From a virus: DNA of 64,000 nt. The stretch lies in IMG/VR virus record IMGVR_UViG_3300028840_004314, positions 20,486 through 84,485 of that record, one strand, 5' to 3'. Positions 16,058 to 24,756 of this stretch are shown piece after piece. Position 1 is the first letter of the stretch, and each line of letters opens with the position of its first letter. The notes beneath the pieces are model-generated. The model ran no database searches and was not told where the DNA came from. It saw only the letters and a program-made list of their open reading frames with translations. Both the position numbers and the translations under genes were made by a program.

Positions 16058-17635
16058 ATGGCTAAACAGATCCTAACCAAAGCGAGCGTTGATAAGGCCA
16101 TACTCCTTCAAAAGAGATTGGCGGAGGCGTACCTTCCCTTCTTTCAGTACGCTGTAACCTTCCTGGACGAACTGGGAAAACAGGGTAGGGATGAAAAAGG
16201 ACGATACACTCCGAAACGTCAGGTACGGGAGGCCTCCTTGGCTCGGGCGGCCATTGGGTACACCAAGAGATCCATTCGACTTATTGCGAAGGTGTACTTG
16301 AGTGAGACAAAACCAGAGGACAAGGATCTACAGGAACTTAATTTCAATCTGGACATTATACAGCAAAACTATGATGACATAGTACAGCTGTTGGATTCCG
16401 AGGAACAGGTGGCTGGTAAGTTGGACGACGCCTTGTCCAATCTGGGTTTGTCTGCCAGGGATTTGGATATGCGAGTCAAGGCCCAGCGGAAACGTCGACA
16501 AAGTGGGAGGGCTGGTCTTCGTCAGGGATTTGGTATACCGTACTTCAAGACGATCGCCGCCTACGGAGGTTTGAAGGCCGTTACGCAGGCCCTAGGTCCG
16601 TTGATGGGTCCTTTGTATGGTCCGCTTTCCCTATTGGGAGATATTGGTTTTGGTGTAGGTCGTGGTGGTATTGGTTTGTACAACACTCTTTTCAACAGGG
16701 AAAAGGGTGGGCCAATTGGTGGAGGTATAACTGACTTTAGTTTCCTGGAGGATGACGTTCCGATGGGACAGCCGGCGGCCGCCCCCGCAGCTACTGCGGC
16801 AGGTCCTTCAATTTCTCCGGCAGCCATCAAAAGCTCCATAACTGGTGGAATATCCGCTGGGCTGTTTGACTTTTTTAATGATGGGGCCCTTAAAGCCAAG
16901 TACACTGCCAGGGCCTTAAGAGCCTTGGAAACCATGGCCGGTCAGGATGGGAAAGGTGGAAAGTCCTCTTGGATTGGTAAGTTGGGGGATACATTCAAGT
17001 CAGTACTGGCTGGTATGGGACTGAGCGGTGGATTATCTGGGTTGTTATCCTCCTCCATTGTAAAGGGATTGGCCAAGTCATCCTTTGCGATCGCCGCCGC
17101 GGCTGTTACATTGTACGCCGGGAAGGTGTTGTGGGATCGTTGGGAGAAGACAAAGGATGCTGTAGGAGAGTTTATAGAATCCCGTGGTAGGGAAACAGGA
17201 TTCACCCAAAAACTGTTGGACCAGGCCCGTGCCCGACGTGAGGCTGGCGATTTTGAAGGTGCCAACCGATTGGAGGCCTCGGCTTACGCCACCTCCGAAC
17301 AGGGAAAGTTAGTTACAGCGGAACAAATGTACGGGGCCATAACAGGTACTCCTATACCCTCAGGGGAAGGGCTGCCAGAGGTGCCTATTGGAACCAGAAA
17401 CCCCGAATTAGATGCCGTAATGGATAAGGTATTCCCCAATATGGGACCCAAACTTCCTACAAGGGAGCAGCTGTCCCAGCCAGATCCATTCGCTTCTCCG
17501 GCTTGGCAGGAGTTTTTGAAAGAATTGAAAGCCATGAATCAAGGCGGTAGTCTAGACACAGAACGTATGATGGAGCCATCCCCCGTGGGTACTTCCAGGG
17601 AGACGGACGCCATTAACAGAATACCGGGTGAATAA
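16058..17635 (+). CDS. Tail tape measure protein
   Basis: A 525-residue protein. The N-terminal third is helical and highly charged; the middle is Gly/Ala/Leu-rich with hydrophobic stretches (GPLMGPLYGPLSLLGDIGFG; SSFAIAAAAVTLYAGKVLW near residue 340); and the C-terminus is Pro-rich. This pattern and the location after the chaperone pair and before the baseplate hub genes identify the tape measure, the T4 gp29 equivalent (about 590 residues). It would set tail length and leave through the tube on infection. The family call rests on layout, not on a specific motif. Confidence 0.7.
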   Translation: MAKQILTKASVDKAILLQKRLAEAYLPFFQYAVTFLDELGKQGRDEKGRYTPKRQVREASLARAAIGYTKRSIRLIAKVYLSETKPEDKDLQELNFNLDIIQQNYDDIVQLLDSEEQVAGKLDDALSNLGLSARDLDMRVKAQRKRRQSGRAGLRQGFGIPYFKTIAAYGGLKAVTQALGPLMGPLYGPLSLLGDIGFGVGRGGIGLYNTLFNREKGGPIGGGITDFSFLEDDVPMGQPAAAPAATAAGPSISPAAIKSSITGGISAGLFDFFNDGALKAKYTARALRALETMAGQDGKGGKSSWIGKLGDTFKSVLAGMGLSGGLSGLLSSSIVKGLAKSSFAIAAAAVTLYAGKVLWDRWEKTKDAVGEFIESRGRETGFTQKLLDQARARREAGDFEGANRLEASAYATSEQGKLVTAEQMYGAITGTPIPSGEGLPEVPIGTRNPELDAVMDKVFPNMGPKLPTREQLSQPDPFASPAWQEFLKELKAMNQGGSLDTERMMEPSPVGTSRETDAINRIPGE

Positions 17636-17637
17636 TT

Positions 17638-18513
17638 ATGGGTACTACATCGAATGTAGTTTCATTTAGTGCCACCATTAGTAACGCTACTGGTGTTATC
17701 AATTCTTCTGCCAGATCCTACCAGGATACTCGATGGGGCCCCGCCGGAGACTTTGGTTATGTGGGACAGAGTGTCAATCCCAATTATGTAATCATCATCC
17801 GAAGTCAGCAGTTGATGTGTTCGGTTAGGGCCTTGTTACAAGACAAGTTTACCATGAAGGCCACGTCGGAATGGCGTTCTGTTTTTGGTGGTGGTAGAAT
17901 ATCCTCCCGTATTCAAGAGGGTATCCAATATCTAACAGGAAGGGCCCTTGTGAATAAGTTGATGTCCCGTCGAATATGGTCGGGCACATCTCCTTTGACA
18001 TTTACTATTCCATTGAAATTCGAAGCTCTGGACGATGCTCTATCCGAGGTGTTTCTTCCCTGTCTGAAGCTGGAGCAAATGGTTTTACCTACCCAGTTTG
18101 ACACCAATAGTACAGGGGAGGTAGCTGTGGAGGGACAGGGAAGAGGCCTGTTGAATAGGTTCTCTGTTACTCCTCCTGGACCGTCTCCGTATGAGGATCT
18201 TCCTGGTTGGAAGGATGATGACTCCAGACGTAAAGGGTCGGAGCGTATTAGTGTTTCCATTGGCAATTTGGTGAACTTCCCCAACGTTATTATGAGGGAA
18301 GTTACAATCGATCTTGCTAACAAGTTCACGGAGGAAGGGCATCCAGTATCTGGCACGGCGAACATAGTCTTTGAAACCTACACCATGCTAACAAAGGAAG
18401 ATGTACTTGGTGGGGAGGAGGCTTTCGCCAGTACCAAGGGACGTGCAGAAAATAGTTCTTTGGTCTCCGCGGTACTTAGTGGTAGTGAAAAGTATGGAGT
18501 GATAGCCGGATGA
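17638..18513 (+). CDS. Baseplate protein at tube-hub junction, gp48-like candidate
   Basis: A 291-residue protein between the tape measure and the gp53-like gene. Near the C-terminus, ISVSIGNLVNFPNVIMREV followed by GHPVSGTANIVFET is typical of baseplate proteins of contractile tails that extend the tube fold or dock on the hub. An acidic/basic linker (GWKDDDSRRKG) precedes it. In T4 the tube-cap proteins gp48 and gp54 play this role; the exact equivalent is uncertain. Its stop overlaps the next start by 4 bases. Confidence 0.5.
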   Translation: MGTTSNVVSFSATISNATGVINSSARSYQDTRWGPAGDFGYVGQSVNPNYVIIIRSQQLMCSVRALLQDKFTMKATSEWRSVFGGGRISSRIQEGIQYLTGRALVNKLMSRRIWSGTSPLTFTIPLKFEALDDALSEVFLPCLKLEQMVLPTQFDTNSTGEVAVEGQGRGLLNRFSVTPPGPSPYEDLPGWKDDDSRRKGSERISVSIGNLVNFPNVIMREVTIDLANKFTEEGHPVSGTANIVFETYTMLTKEDVLGGEEAFASTKGRAENSSLVSAVLSGSEKYGVIAG

Positions 18514-18815
18514 ACCGACTAAAATTCTTCCAAAAAGTAACTGTAAACGGTACTCCAGAGGTGGACTTCCTCTGGAACAATCTGTCGAAATTCGAACTGA
18601 AATACGAGCCGTTCTACTATCGTATTGAAGAAGAGGATTTCATGCGGCCAGATCTTATCAGTTACAAGATATATGGCTCAGTAAGATACTGGTGGGTGAT
18701 CCTCTTGGTGAATAAAGTACAGGACCCTTACTCGGAGTTGACAGTAGGAGCCCTTATTCAACTACCGTCTATGCAGGACATCTATGAGTTCAACAAACGC
18801 TGGAGAGCCCGTTAA
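18510..18815 (+). CDS. Baseplate wedge protein, gp53-like (LysM-type)
   Basis: A 101-residue protein. RPDLISYKIYGSVRYWWVIL followed by LVNKVQDP is the hallmark of the gp53/LysM-like baseplate protein: D-x-I-S-Y-x-x-Y-G-x-x-x-Y-W-W-x-I. It clamps neighbouring wedges around the hub in T4. Start and stop overlap both neighbours, and the gene lies immediately before the hub gene as in many contractile tail clusters. Confidence 0.8.
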   Translation: MNRLKFFQKVTVNGTPEVDFLWNNLSKFELKYEPFYYRIEEEDFMRPDLISYKIYGSVRYWWVILLVNKVQDPYSELTVGALIQLPSMQDIYEFNKRWRAR

Positions 18816-20047
18816 TGGCCGTAGCTGCCCAATCTGTTCCTACTGGTTTACCAGGTGAATACAGTCTTCGTGTGAAGTTTGCGAACGACGACGATCTTGT
18901 TTTGGATCCTCGGGGTATTCGTGAACTCAGTATCACACACGACCTGAACAGAACACTTCCTTCCTTTAGGTTGAAGACGGAGGATGGTACTGGTATACTA
19001 AGCCATTTCACCAGCGTAGATGTCACGCGAACCATAACAATTGAAATTGGGAGTAAGTCGGGGGAATTGGATCCTTTTGTATCGTATACGTTCGACGACT
19101 ATCGGAAGTTTCCAAATTCCAATGACATCTATGACATTGAAGGGCTGTTGTCAGTACCTAATGTGTTTTCTCCTAGTTTCTGTAGGTCGTTTTCCTCCCC
19201 TAAGGCCGCCATCGAACAGGTGGGTGCCGACATGGGAATGGATGAAGTAGTTGTAAGTTCCAGTCTGGATTACGATAGGAACATCGTACAGCCGGATTGG
19301 TCGAATGCCACCTTTCTGAATTATCTGTCCAGTACGGTGGTAGGGGCCTCCCAGGAGGCCGGGTACTATTATTTCATCCGCAAGGAGGACCAGAAACTTA
19401 AGTTGTTTTTCAAACACCTTGGAGAATTAGTTCACTCTCCAGTTAAGTACAATTTCGTGGTGGGATCCGCCTTCGAGACCAAAACCAAGAAGGGTGATAC
19501 CGTTCAGTACTATCCAGTATGGAATTACCGCGTTGAGGAAAACCACCTGACGGTTGGAATCAAAGGCCTGACAAAACGTGGATACACGTATTTCGACTAC
19601 GATACAGGAACCTTCAAATACAATGAAGTGAATTTGGATTCCTTCCCGTCCTGTGCGGAGGCCTTTCTGATATCCAAGGATGATGACGCCGGACGTTTTC
19701 TGGATGTAGATACAGGTCAGACAAGCGCATACACCTCGGACTTTGTGGGACAGGTAAAGGGAACACATTACAAGAGAACAAACAAACTCGTACGGATGTG
19801 GATAACGTCCTTTGGTTTAGGGGATCTACATTCTGGTGATACTATTCTGTTAAAGTGGACTATTGGTGTTCTTCCGAACAGTGAGATGGAGTACCAGTAC
19901 CAGGGGTACTGGATGGTGGAGAAGGTGATACATAGGTTCGGTATGACTTGGATCTCCGAGATTCTACTTTGTAGGAATGGAGTAGATGTTGGGGATCTAA
20001 ACACATCCTTGGAAGTCGCCAGTAGAGTTCAAAGGAAGAAGGTATAA
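18815..20047 (+). CDS. Baseplate hub protein, gp27/gpD-like
   Basis: A 410-residue protein. The order is an N-terminal beta barrel (GIRELSITHDLNRTLPSFRL), a central domain with AIEQVGADMGMDEVVV and YYYFIRKEDQKLKLFF, and a second barrel ending in YQGYWMVEKVIHRF. This is the layout of the hub proteins T4 gp27, P2 gpD and the first part of VgrG, which form the trimeric hub that holds the spike. Followed directly by the PAAR and spike genes. Confidence 0.8.
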   Translation: MAVAAQSVPTGLPGEYSLRVKFANDDDLVLDPRGIRELSITHDLNRTLPSFRLKTEDGTGILSHFTSVDVTRTITIEIGSKSGELDPFVSYTFDDYRKFPNSNDIYDIEGLLSVPNVFSPSFCRSFSSPKAAIEQVGADMGMDEVVVSSSLDYDRNIVQPDWSNATFLNYLSSTVVGASQEAGYYYFIRKEDQKLKLFFKHLGELVHSPVKYNFVVGSAFETKTKKGDTVQYYPVWNYRVEENHLTVGIKGLTKRGYTYFDYDTGTFKYNEVNLDSFPSCAEAFLISKDDDAGRFLDVDTGQTSAYTSDFVGQVKGTHYKRTNKLVRMWITSFGLGDLHSGDTILLKWTIGVLPNSEMEYQYQGYWMVEKVIHRFGMTWISEILLCRNGVDVGDLNTSLEVASRVQRKKV

Positions 20048-20322
20048 TGGCTTCAAAAAACATAGCTTGTTTAGGTGATGGGGCCACTCACTCGGGTTCT
20101 ATTGTCACATCCGGGCAGGATGGGAGCTTCACGCTCAACGGGTTGGAAGTCGCCGTGGAAGGGGCCCGATTTTCTTGTAACATAAAGAAACATGGAACGA
20201 CGGATATTACACCGGCTTCCACCACTACTGGTGCCAATGGGAAAGCCATCATAGGTACTGGTTCCGTGGCTGGCTGTGGGGCCGTGATAACGCCTCCGGA
20301 TAGAAAGGCCTACATAGGATGA
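20047..20322 (+). CDS. PAAR-motif spike tip protein
   Basis: A 91-residue protein with NIACLGDGATHSGSIVTSG at the start, then VAVEGARFSCNIKKHG and GSVAGCGAVI. The repeated Gly/Pro-poor turns with H and C ligands match PAAR proteins, which form a zinc-bound cone that sharpens the tip of the central spike in T4 gp5.4 and type VI secretion systems. Coupled to the hub gene by TAATG. Length is normal for a stand-alone PAAR protein. Confidence 0.85.
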   Translation: MASKNIACLGDGATHSGSIVTSGQDGSFTLNGLEVAVEGARFSCNIKKHGTTDITPASTTTGANGKAIIGTGSVAGCGAVITPPDRKAYIG

Positions 20323-20966
20323 GAGAGTTACTAGACATCTTATTTGAAGCTGACGAAAAGAAACGTCATCGGGATTTGTTTCGTCCTGTAACTCCGGAGG
20401 AACAGGATGAAATGTACAAGGAGGAGGTTCGTGGATTTATCGAATGGGTTCAGGCTCTACCAGGTATTATAGTACATCGCGATGGTTCTTTGTCTACCAA
20501 CGGAGATGTTAACATAGCGGACTGGTTGGACGGATATACTGGCGGGGAAGAAGTGCAATTAGACGGACAACTTCCGTTCAAGTTTAGGTACGTTGGAGGA
20601 GATTTTGACTGTTCCCACTTACTTCTTCATACACTTAAGGGTTGTCCTAGAAATGTAGGAGGAAGTTTCTTTTGTGAACATAACAGTTTGGACTCTCTGG
20701 AAGGTGGTCCTAACAAAGTGGGAGGGATGTACGATTGTTCCGACAATGAATTAACTACTTTGTATGGTGTGGCAGACACGATTGGGGACAATCGAGTTTT
20801 TGACTGTTCAAATAACGCGTTAGAGGAGATAGATGAACTTCCTTCAAATGTGGATGGTTGTGATGTGGTTGCCGGCGGTAATGTAGAGTATCAGAAGAGG
20901 ATGGTCTACGACTACTTCGGAGAGGATTACGACGAGGATGATGAAGATTGGGAGATAGAGGCGTAA
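20319..20966 (+). CDS. Leucine-rich-repeat-like protein, paralogue of 4757
   Basis: A 215-residue protein. The N-terminus MRELLDILFE followed by ADEKKRHRDLFRPV has L-F-E before Ala (a prohead-protease-like site) and the HRDLFRP block shared with the genes at 4757 and 21926. From residue 80, LRR-like units repeat (RYVGGDFDCS, HNSLDSLEGGP, NELTTLYG), ending in an acidic tail. Proteins of this type occur in large myoviruses without assigned function. It is embedded between PAAR and spike genes, so it is expressed with the baseplate. Confidence 0.6.
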   Translation: MRELLDILFEADEKKRHRDLFRPVTPEEQDEMYKEEVRGFIEWVQALPGIIVHRDGSLSTNGDVNIADWLDGYTGGEEVQLDGQLPFKFRYVGGDFDCSHLLLHTLKGCPRNVGGSFFCEHNSLDSLEGGPNKVGGMYDCSDNELTTLYGVADTIGDNRVFDCSNNALEEIDELPSNVDGCDVVAGGNVEYQKRMVYDYFGEDYDEDDEDWEIEA

Positions 20967-21244
20967 TGGAGAGGCCTGAGGAAAGTACTAAATTACAGCG
21001 GGTATGTAGTAAACGTACCATATGTGAAGTACATCGTCAGATAAAAGATTTGGTATTTTTCGATGGTGACAAAAAGGAGATTTTGGCTTTAGTGGATGAA
21101 GCCTTTGAGATGGGTGTGGCGATGACTAAGAAGTTGGTGGAGTACAAGTGTAGTTTGCCTGACTGGAAAAAGAACACCAACAAGGAGGAGATCGCCCGTA
21201 TTCGGAAACTACGATTGGAATTGGAACGTCATGACAATGGATGA
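20966..21244 (+). CDS. Small helical protein, unknown
   Basis: A 92-residue basic helical protein. The ATG overlaps the previous stop; an in-frame ATG 18 bases upstream is possible. It is rich in Lys/Glu with one Cys-containing turn (VCSKRTICEVHRQIKDL). Its end overlaps the spike gene start. No family is recognised. Confidence 0.45.
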   Translation: MERPEESTKLQRVCSKRTICEVHRQIKDLVFFDGDKKEILALVDEAFEMGVAMTKKLVEYKCSLPDWKKNTNKEEIARIRKLRLELERHDNG

Positions 21245-21929
21245 TCACAAGTTTACAGGAATGTACCGCGGAAAAGTACTGGCTACCGACGCCAATGAGT
21301 CCAACCAATATGGACGGCTCAAGGTGGAGGTATATCCCATGATGTTGGGTAAAGCCACTGCCGTGGAACAAGGGAAACTGGGCAACACAGTTGAAGGAAT
21401 GACTACATCACAAATGCCTTGGGCTGTTCCTGCAACTCCACTCTTCTCTGGGGCTGGATCTGGACATGGTTGGTTCGCTGTACCTGAGGTAGGATCCTAT
21501 GTGTTCGTGTTCTTTTTGGAGGGCGACATCAACCAACCAGTGTACTTTGCGGAGGCCCCCACGGGATCCCACGGACTACCGGCCTCCCGTACGACTAATT
21601 ACCCTGCCAGGAGGGTCCTCCGGACCAAGGCTGGGTTGGAAGTCATCTTTGACGATACTGACACCCAGATCGATATAAAACAGCCTACAGGGTCGTACAT
21701 TCGGTTGGACAGCGATGGTAATATCAAGGTGGTAGCCACGGGAGATGTAGATGTACAATCGGAGGGTGACACAAACATAACATCTGAGGGTGATACACAA
21801 ATAACGACAACTAAAAGTGCGAAGGTGAACTCCACAGAAGGGGTACAAGTTACAAGTGTAGGTCCCGTTACAGTAACATCTTCTTCCACAGTAACCATAA
21901 CTGGAACAGCCGTGAGTATAAACACATGA
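21231..21929 (+). CDS. Central spike protein, gp5/gpV-like with C-terminal beta-helix
   Basis: A 232-residue protein. MYRGKVLATDANESNQYGRL is the OB-fold start of the gp5/VgrG/gpV spike family. Then GWFAVPEVGSYVFVFFLEGD and QPVYFAEAP, followed by VLRTKAGLEVIFDDTDTQI, lead into a repetitive triple-stranded beta-helix (SEGDTNITSEGDTQITTT; VTSVGPVTVTSSSTVTI). No lysozyme domain is present, unlike T4 gp5, so local cell-wall cutting must come from elsewhere. The PAAR protein would cap the helix. ATG at 21237 is an alternative start. Confidence 0.88.
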   Translation: MTMDDHKFTGMYRGKVLATDANESNQYGRLKVEVYPMMLGKATAVEQGKLGNTVEGMTTSQMPWAVPATPLFSGAGSGHGWFAVPEVGSYVFVFFLEGDINQPVYFAEAPTGSHGLPASRTTNYPARRVLRTKAGLEVIFDDTDTQIDIKQPTGSYIRLDSDGNIKVVATGDVDVQSEGDTNITSEGDTQITTTKSAKVNSTEGVQVTSVGPVTVTSSSTVTITGTAVSINT

Positions 21930-22228
21930 ACCTAATACAACAACTAATGGAAGCCGATGATGGACATCGCGAACTGTTTCGTCCTATGGACAGTAAGGAA
22001 GTACACAAGGCTGATGCCAATATGTCTGTGGATGATCTAAACAGGGAGGCCAATAATGTGTATCAACAGTTTCGTTCGGAACTCATAGAGATGGTCAAAC
22101 ACATTGGGGAAGGTCGTGGGGAGAATTTGCTGGAAGGTGTGTGTGAATTTATCTACGAGGACAGGCAGGAAATCATTGATATGATCATCGAGGGACTGGG
22201 CAATCCTGGTATGTTTGGAGCAGGCTAA
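21926..22228 (+). CDS. Small protein with capsid-targeting-like N-terminus
   Basis: A 100-residue protein with ATGA coupling to the spike gene. The N-terminus MNLIQQLME followed by ADDGHRELFRPM matches the N-termini of the two LRR-like proteins here, including L-M-E before Ala. The remainder is an acidic helical domain (LIEMVKHIGEGRGENLLEG). Because only the N-terminal block is shared among three otherwise different proteins, that block looks like a sorting or processing tag. Confidence 0.5.
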   Translation: MNLIQQLMEADDGHRELFRPMDSKEVHKADANMSVDDLNREANNVYQQFRSELIEMVKHIGEGRGENLLEGVCEFIYEDRQEIIDMIIEGLGNPGMFGAG

Positions 22229-22626
22229 TGGCACTTGTAAGTACAATTGAAACAGTATGGAGTGACTTGGATCCGGCCTTGGTGACGGATGCTCAGGGGG
22301 ATATCAAGAAGGGACTGAACCTGGAGGCGGTGAAGGGATCCATTGACAATATACTTCACACAAACCGCGGGGAGAGATTATGGCTTCCTGAATTTGGATC
22401 TTCCCTGATGGATGTGTTATTCGAGCCCATTAGTGAAGAAACCTTTGCGAATTTGGCCTCCACCTTGAAAGAAGAATTGACGAAATGGGATGATCGCATT
22501 ATAATCAATTCCATTGATTACACGGGTGATCCTGATTCCCACCAAATTACTTTGAAAATGCAATTCAGTGCTCGTGGGTACGATAGTGTTTTCCAGTACT
22601 CCACTACAATTGTTGGTACAGGATAA
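22228..22626 (+). CDS. Baseplate wedge protein, gp25-like
   Basis: A 132-residue protein. KGSIDNILHTNRGERLWLPE followed by FGSSLMDVLFEPI is the diagnostic core of the gp25/GpW lysozyme-related family, a small wedge protein that starts sheath polymerisation in T4 and is universal in contractile systems. Length is normal. Coupled by TAATG to the preceding gene and followed 6 bases later by the gp6-like gene, as expected. Confidence 0.93.
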   Translation: MALVSTIETVWSDLDPALVTDAQGDIKKGLNLEAVKGSIDNILHTNRGERLWLPEFGSSLMDVLFEPISEETFANLASTLKEELTKWDDRIIINSIDYTGDPDSHQITLKMQFSARGYDSVFQYSTTIVGTG

Positions 22627-22632
22627 TCAATT

Positions 22633-24345
22633 ATGGCTACAACTAATCCCCTCAGCTATACCACGTACGACTTTGACTCCATCAAAACACAGTTGGAGAC
22701 AAGGTTGAAAGCCACGGACGCCTGGAAGGACACTTATGAATCCTCCACTGGGCAGACGATGATCGAGATGTTGGCTGCCACTCTCCAACTGGCTATGTTC
22801 TATCTGGAGAGAAGGGCGGAGGAGTGTTACATTGACACAGCCCAGAATCGTTCCAGCGTGGTGAATCTGTGTAGACTAATCAATTACACACCTAAACGGA
22901 AAATCTCCGCCACAGGAACGCTGACATTCTCTATCGCCACAGCCAAATCTGTACGTGTGTACATCCCTCAGTACACCTCTTGCCAGACAGTCAACGGGGT
23001 GAAGTTTGTTACTACTACGGATGTAACTATTGAGGCTGGACAAACCTCTGTGGATGTAACTGCCATTGAAGGATCGCTCATCACAGAGTCCTTCACTGGT
23101 GATGGTACAGCCGATCAGGAACTATCCATAGACGATACGGCCGTGGAGAATGACGACCATACCGCCATCACTGGGTTTTCAGCCATCCGTGTAACTGTGG
23201 CGGGGGAGGATTGGACAAAAGTAACATCCTTCCTGTCATCCACCAACACCAGCAAGCACTACCGTCTCAGGGAGGAATTGGATCAGACGATGACCGTCAT
23301 ATTCGGGGATGATATCCGTGGAAAGGCCCCAGAAACTGGTGATACCATCACCGTGAGATACATTCGATCCACTGGGGCGGACGGTAACGTGTACGAGACG
23401 GGGAAGGTCACCACCCTAAATGACACTATTTACGACGCGGCTTCCGCAGAAACTACTGTTACTGTAACTAACAGTACAACTATGTCGGGTGGGGATGATG
23501 AAGAGGGGATCGAGGAGATTCGGACGGAGGCCCCCGATGTGTTTAGTACGGGGGACAGGGCAGTTACGAAGAACGATTTCAAGGCCCTCATCCAAAACTA
23601 TGGTAGTGTAGCGGACGTAAACGTGTGGGGAGAGAATGAGGAGAGTCCGCCCAACTACAACATGTTCAACAAGGTAAGGATTGTGATGTTGATCGACGGG
23701 TGGGCGGATCCCACTACAAGTTTCAAGACGGCCCTGTCGGATTACTTGTACGAGAAATCCATGTTGACGGTGAAGTACGAGTACATCGACGCCCAGATTT
23801 TGAACGTTATTGCCATGGTTGATGCCACCGTCAACGAAGGATATTCACTAAGCCAGACGGAGTCTGATATTGGTACTGCGTTGGACGCCGAATTCGTGTT
23901 GGGTTCCACTACCAAGTTGGGAACCAGTAAGTATGTGTCGAACTTGATTGAAACCATCGACGATTTGGCAGCCATTAACTATCATCATTTAACCCTTGAA
24001 ATCAAACAAACACTTTCAACTTCAGCAGATTCAGGATACGATTATGGGGCAACACTGTACGCCACACCTTTGAAGACTTCAAGTGTAAAGGTGTATGTTG
24101 GCAGTACTCAGGTAGCCATCGACGATGGTTCTGGGGCCTTAACTGATCAGTCCTCCACATACACAGTTACTGGTACTGTAAATTACACTACTGGTGCTGT
24201 GAATGTAAACTTCACGCCTGACGTATCTGGGGAGAGCGTTTACGTTCGATACCGACAGGATCAGAACGGGGATATCATTGTAGGCAACAAACAGGTATGC
24301 AAATTGGATTCCACCGAGGTTTCAAGCATCGCATACGTATCTTAG
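22633..24345 (+). CDS. Baseplate wedge protein, gp6/gpJ-like
   Basis: A 570-residue protein. The N-terminal region GQTMIEMLAATLQLAMFYLE and ERRAEECYIDTAQNRSSVVN fits the gp6/gpJ baseplate family; REELDQTMTVIFGDDIRGKA and IEEIRTEAPDVFSTGDRAVT are the family's middle signatures. Residues 470 to the end form an added beta domain. Family knowledge: gp6 dimers form the iris ring of the baseplate that opens on contraction. Directly after gp25-like, the conserved order. Confidence 0.88.
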   Translation: MATTNPLSYTTYDFDSIKTQLETRLKATDAWKDTYESSTGQTMIEMLAATLQLAMFYLERRAEECYIDTAQNRSSVVNLCRLINYTPKRKISATGTLTFSIATAKSVRVYIPQYTSCQTVNGVKFVTTTDVTIEAGQTSVDVTAIEGSLITESFTGDGTADQELSIDDTAVENDDHTAITGFSAIRVTVAGEDWTKVTSFLSSTNTSKHYRLREELDQTMTVIFGDDIRGKAPETGDTITVRYIRSTGADGNVYETGKVTTLNDTIYDAASAETTVTVTNSTTMSGGDDEEGIEEIRTEAPDVFSTGDRAVTKNDFKALIQNYGSVADVNVWGENEESPPNYNMFNKVRIVMLIDGWADPTTSFKTALSDYLYEKSMLTVKYEYIDAQILNVIAMVDATVNEGYSLSQTESDIGTALDAEFVLGSTTKLGTSKYVSNLIETIDDLAAINYHHLTLEIKQTLSTSADSGYDYGATLYATPLKTSSVKVYVGSTQVAIDDGSGALTDQSSTYTVTGTVNYTTGAVNVNFTPDVSGESVYVRYRQDQNGDIIVGNKQVCKLDSTEVSSIAYVS

Positions 24346-24360
24346 TACTGGAGTTTTAAA

Positions 24361-24753
24361 ATGGCAAACAACAGATCGACAAGTGCATCAAACGGAACAA
24401 ATGGAACGAAGGCCTCTCTACATAAGGGCTTGACCATAGCCCTGGCGATCTTTTCCATTGTGTCGATCGCCTACACGGCGGGAATCACCATCCGAAGTAC
24501 TTCGGTAGAGGACCTTCTAAAGGAATCTCAGAAGCAGTCCAAGGATGATATTCATCTTCAAAATCAGGCCGAACAGGTGGACGAGGATCTCCAGGATCTG
24601 AAGGTGGATGGCTGTCTACCCGCCCAGCAAAATGAGAAGGATATCATAGCAATCCAGGGTAATCTGGAACATCTGAAGAATGGACAGACCAGTATTATCC
24701 GGAGTCTGGATGATTTGAAAAAGGAAGTCAACAGATCCAATTCTGAAAGATAG
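24361..24753 (+). CDS. Membrane-anchored coiled-coil protein
   Basis: A 130-residue protein. Residues 1-20 are Ser/Asn/Thr-rich; residues 23-45 (GLTIALAIFSIVSIAYTAGI) form one transmembrane helix; and the rest is a Gln/Asp/Lys-rich coiled coil (LLKESQKQSKDDIHLQNQAE). It could be a holin-related or spanin-like lysis component, or a membrane-contact protein of the tail. No endolysin is next to it, so no role is assigned. Confidence 0.6.
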   Translation: MANNRSTSASNGTNGTKASLHKGLTIALAIFSIVSIAYTAGITIRSTSVEDLLKESQKQSKDDIHLQNQAEQVDEDLQDLKVDGCLPAQQNEKDIIAIQGNLEHLKNGQTSIIRSLDDLKKEVNRSNSER

Positions 24754-24756
24754 ACC

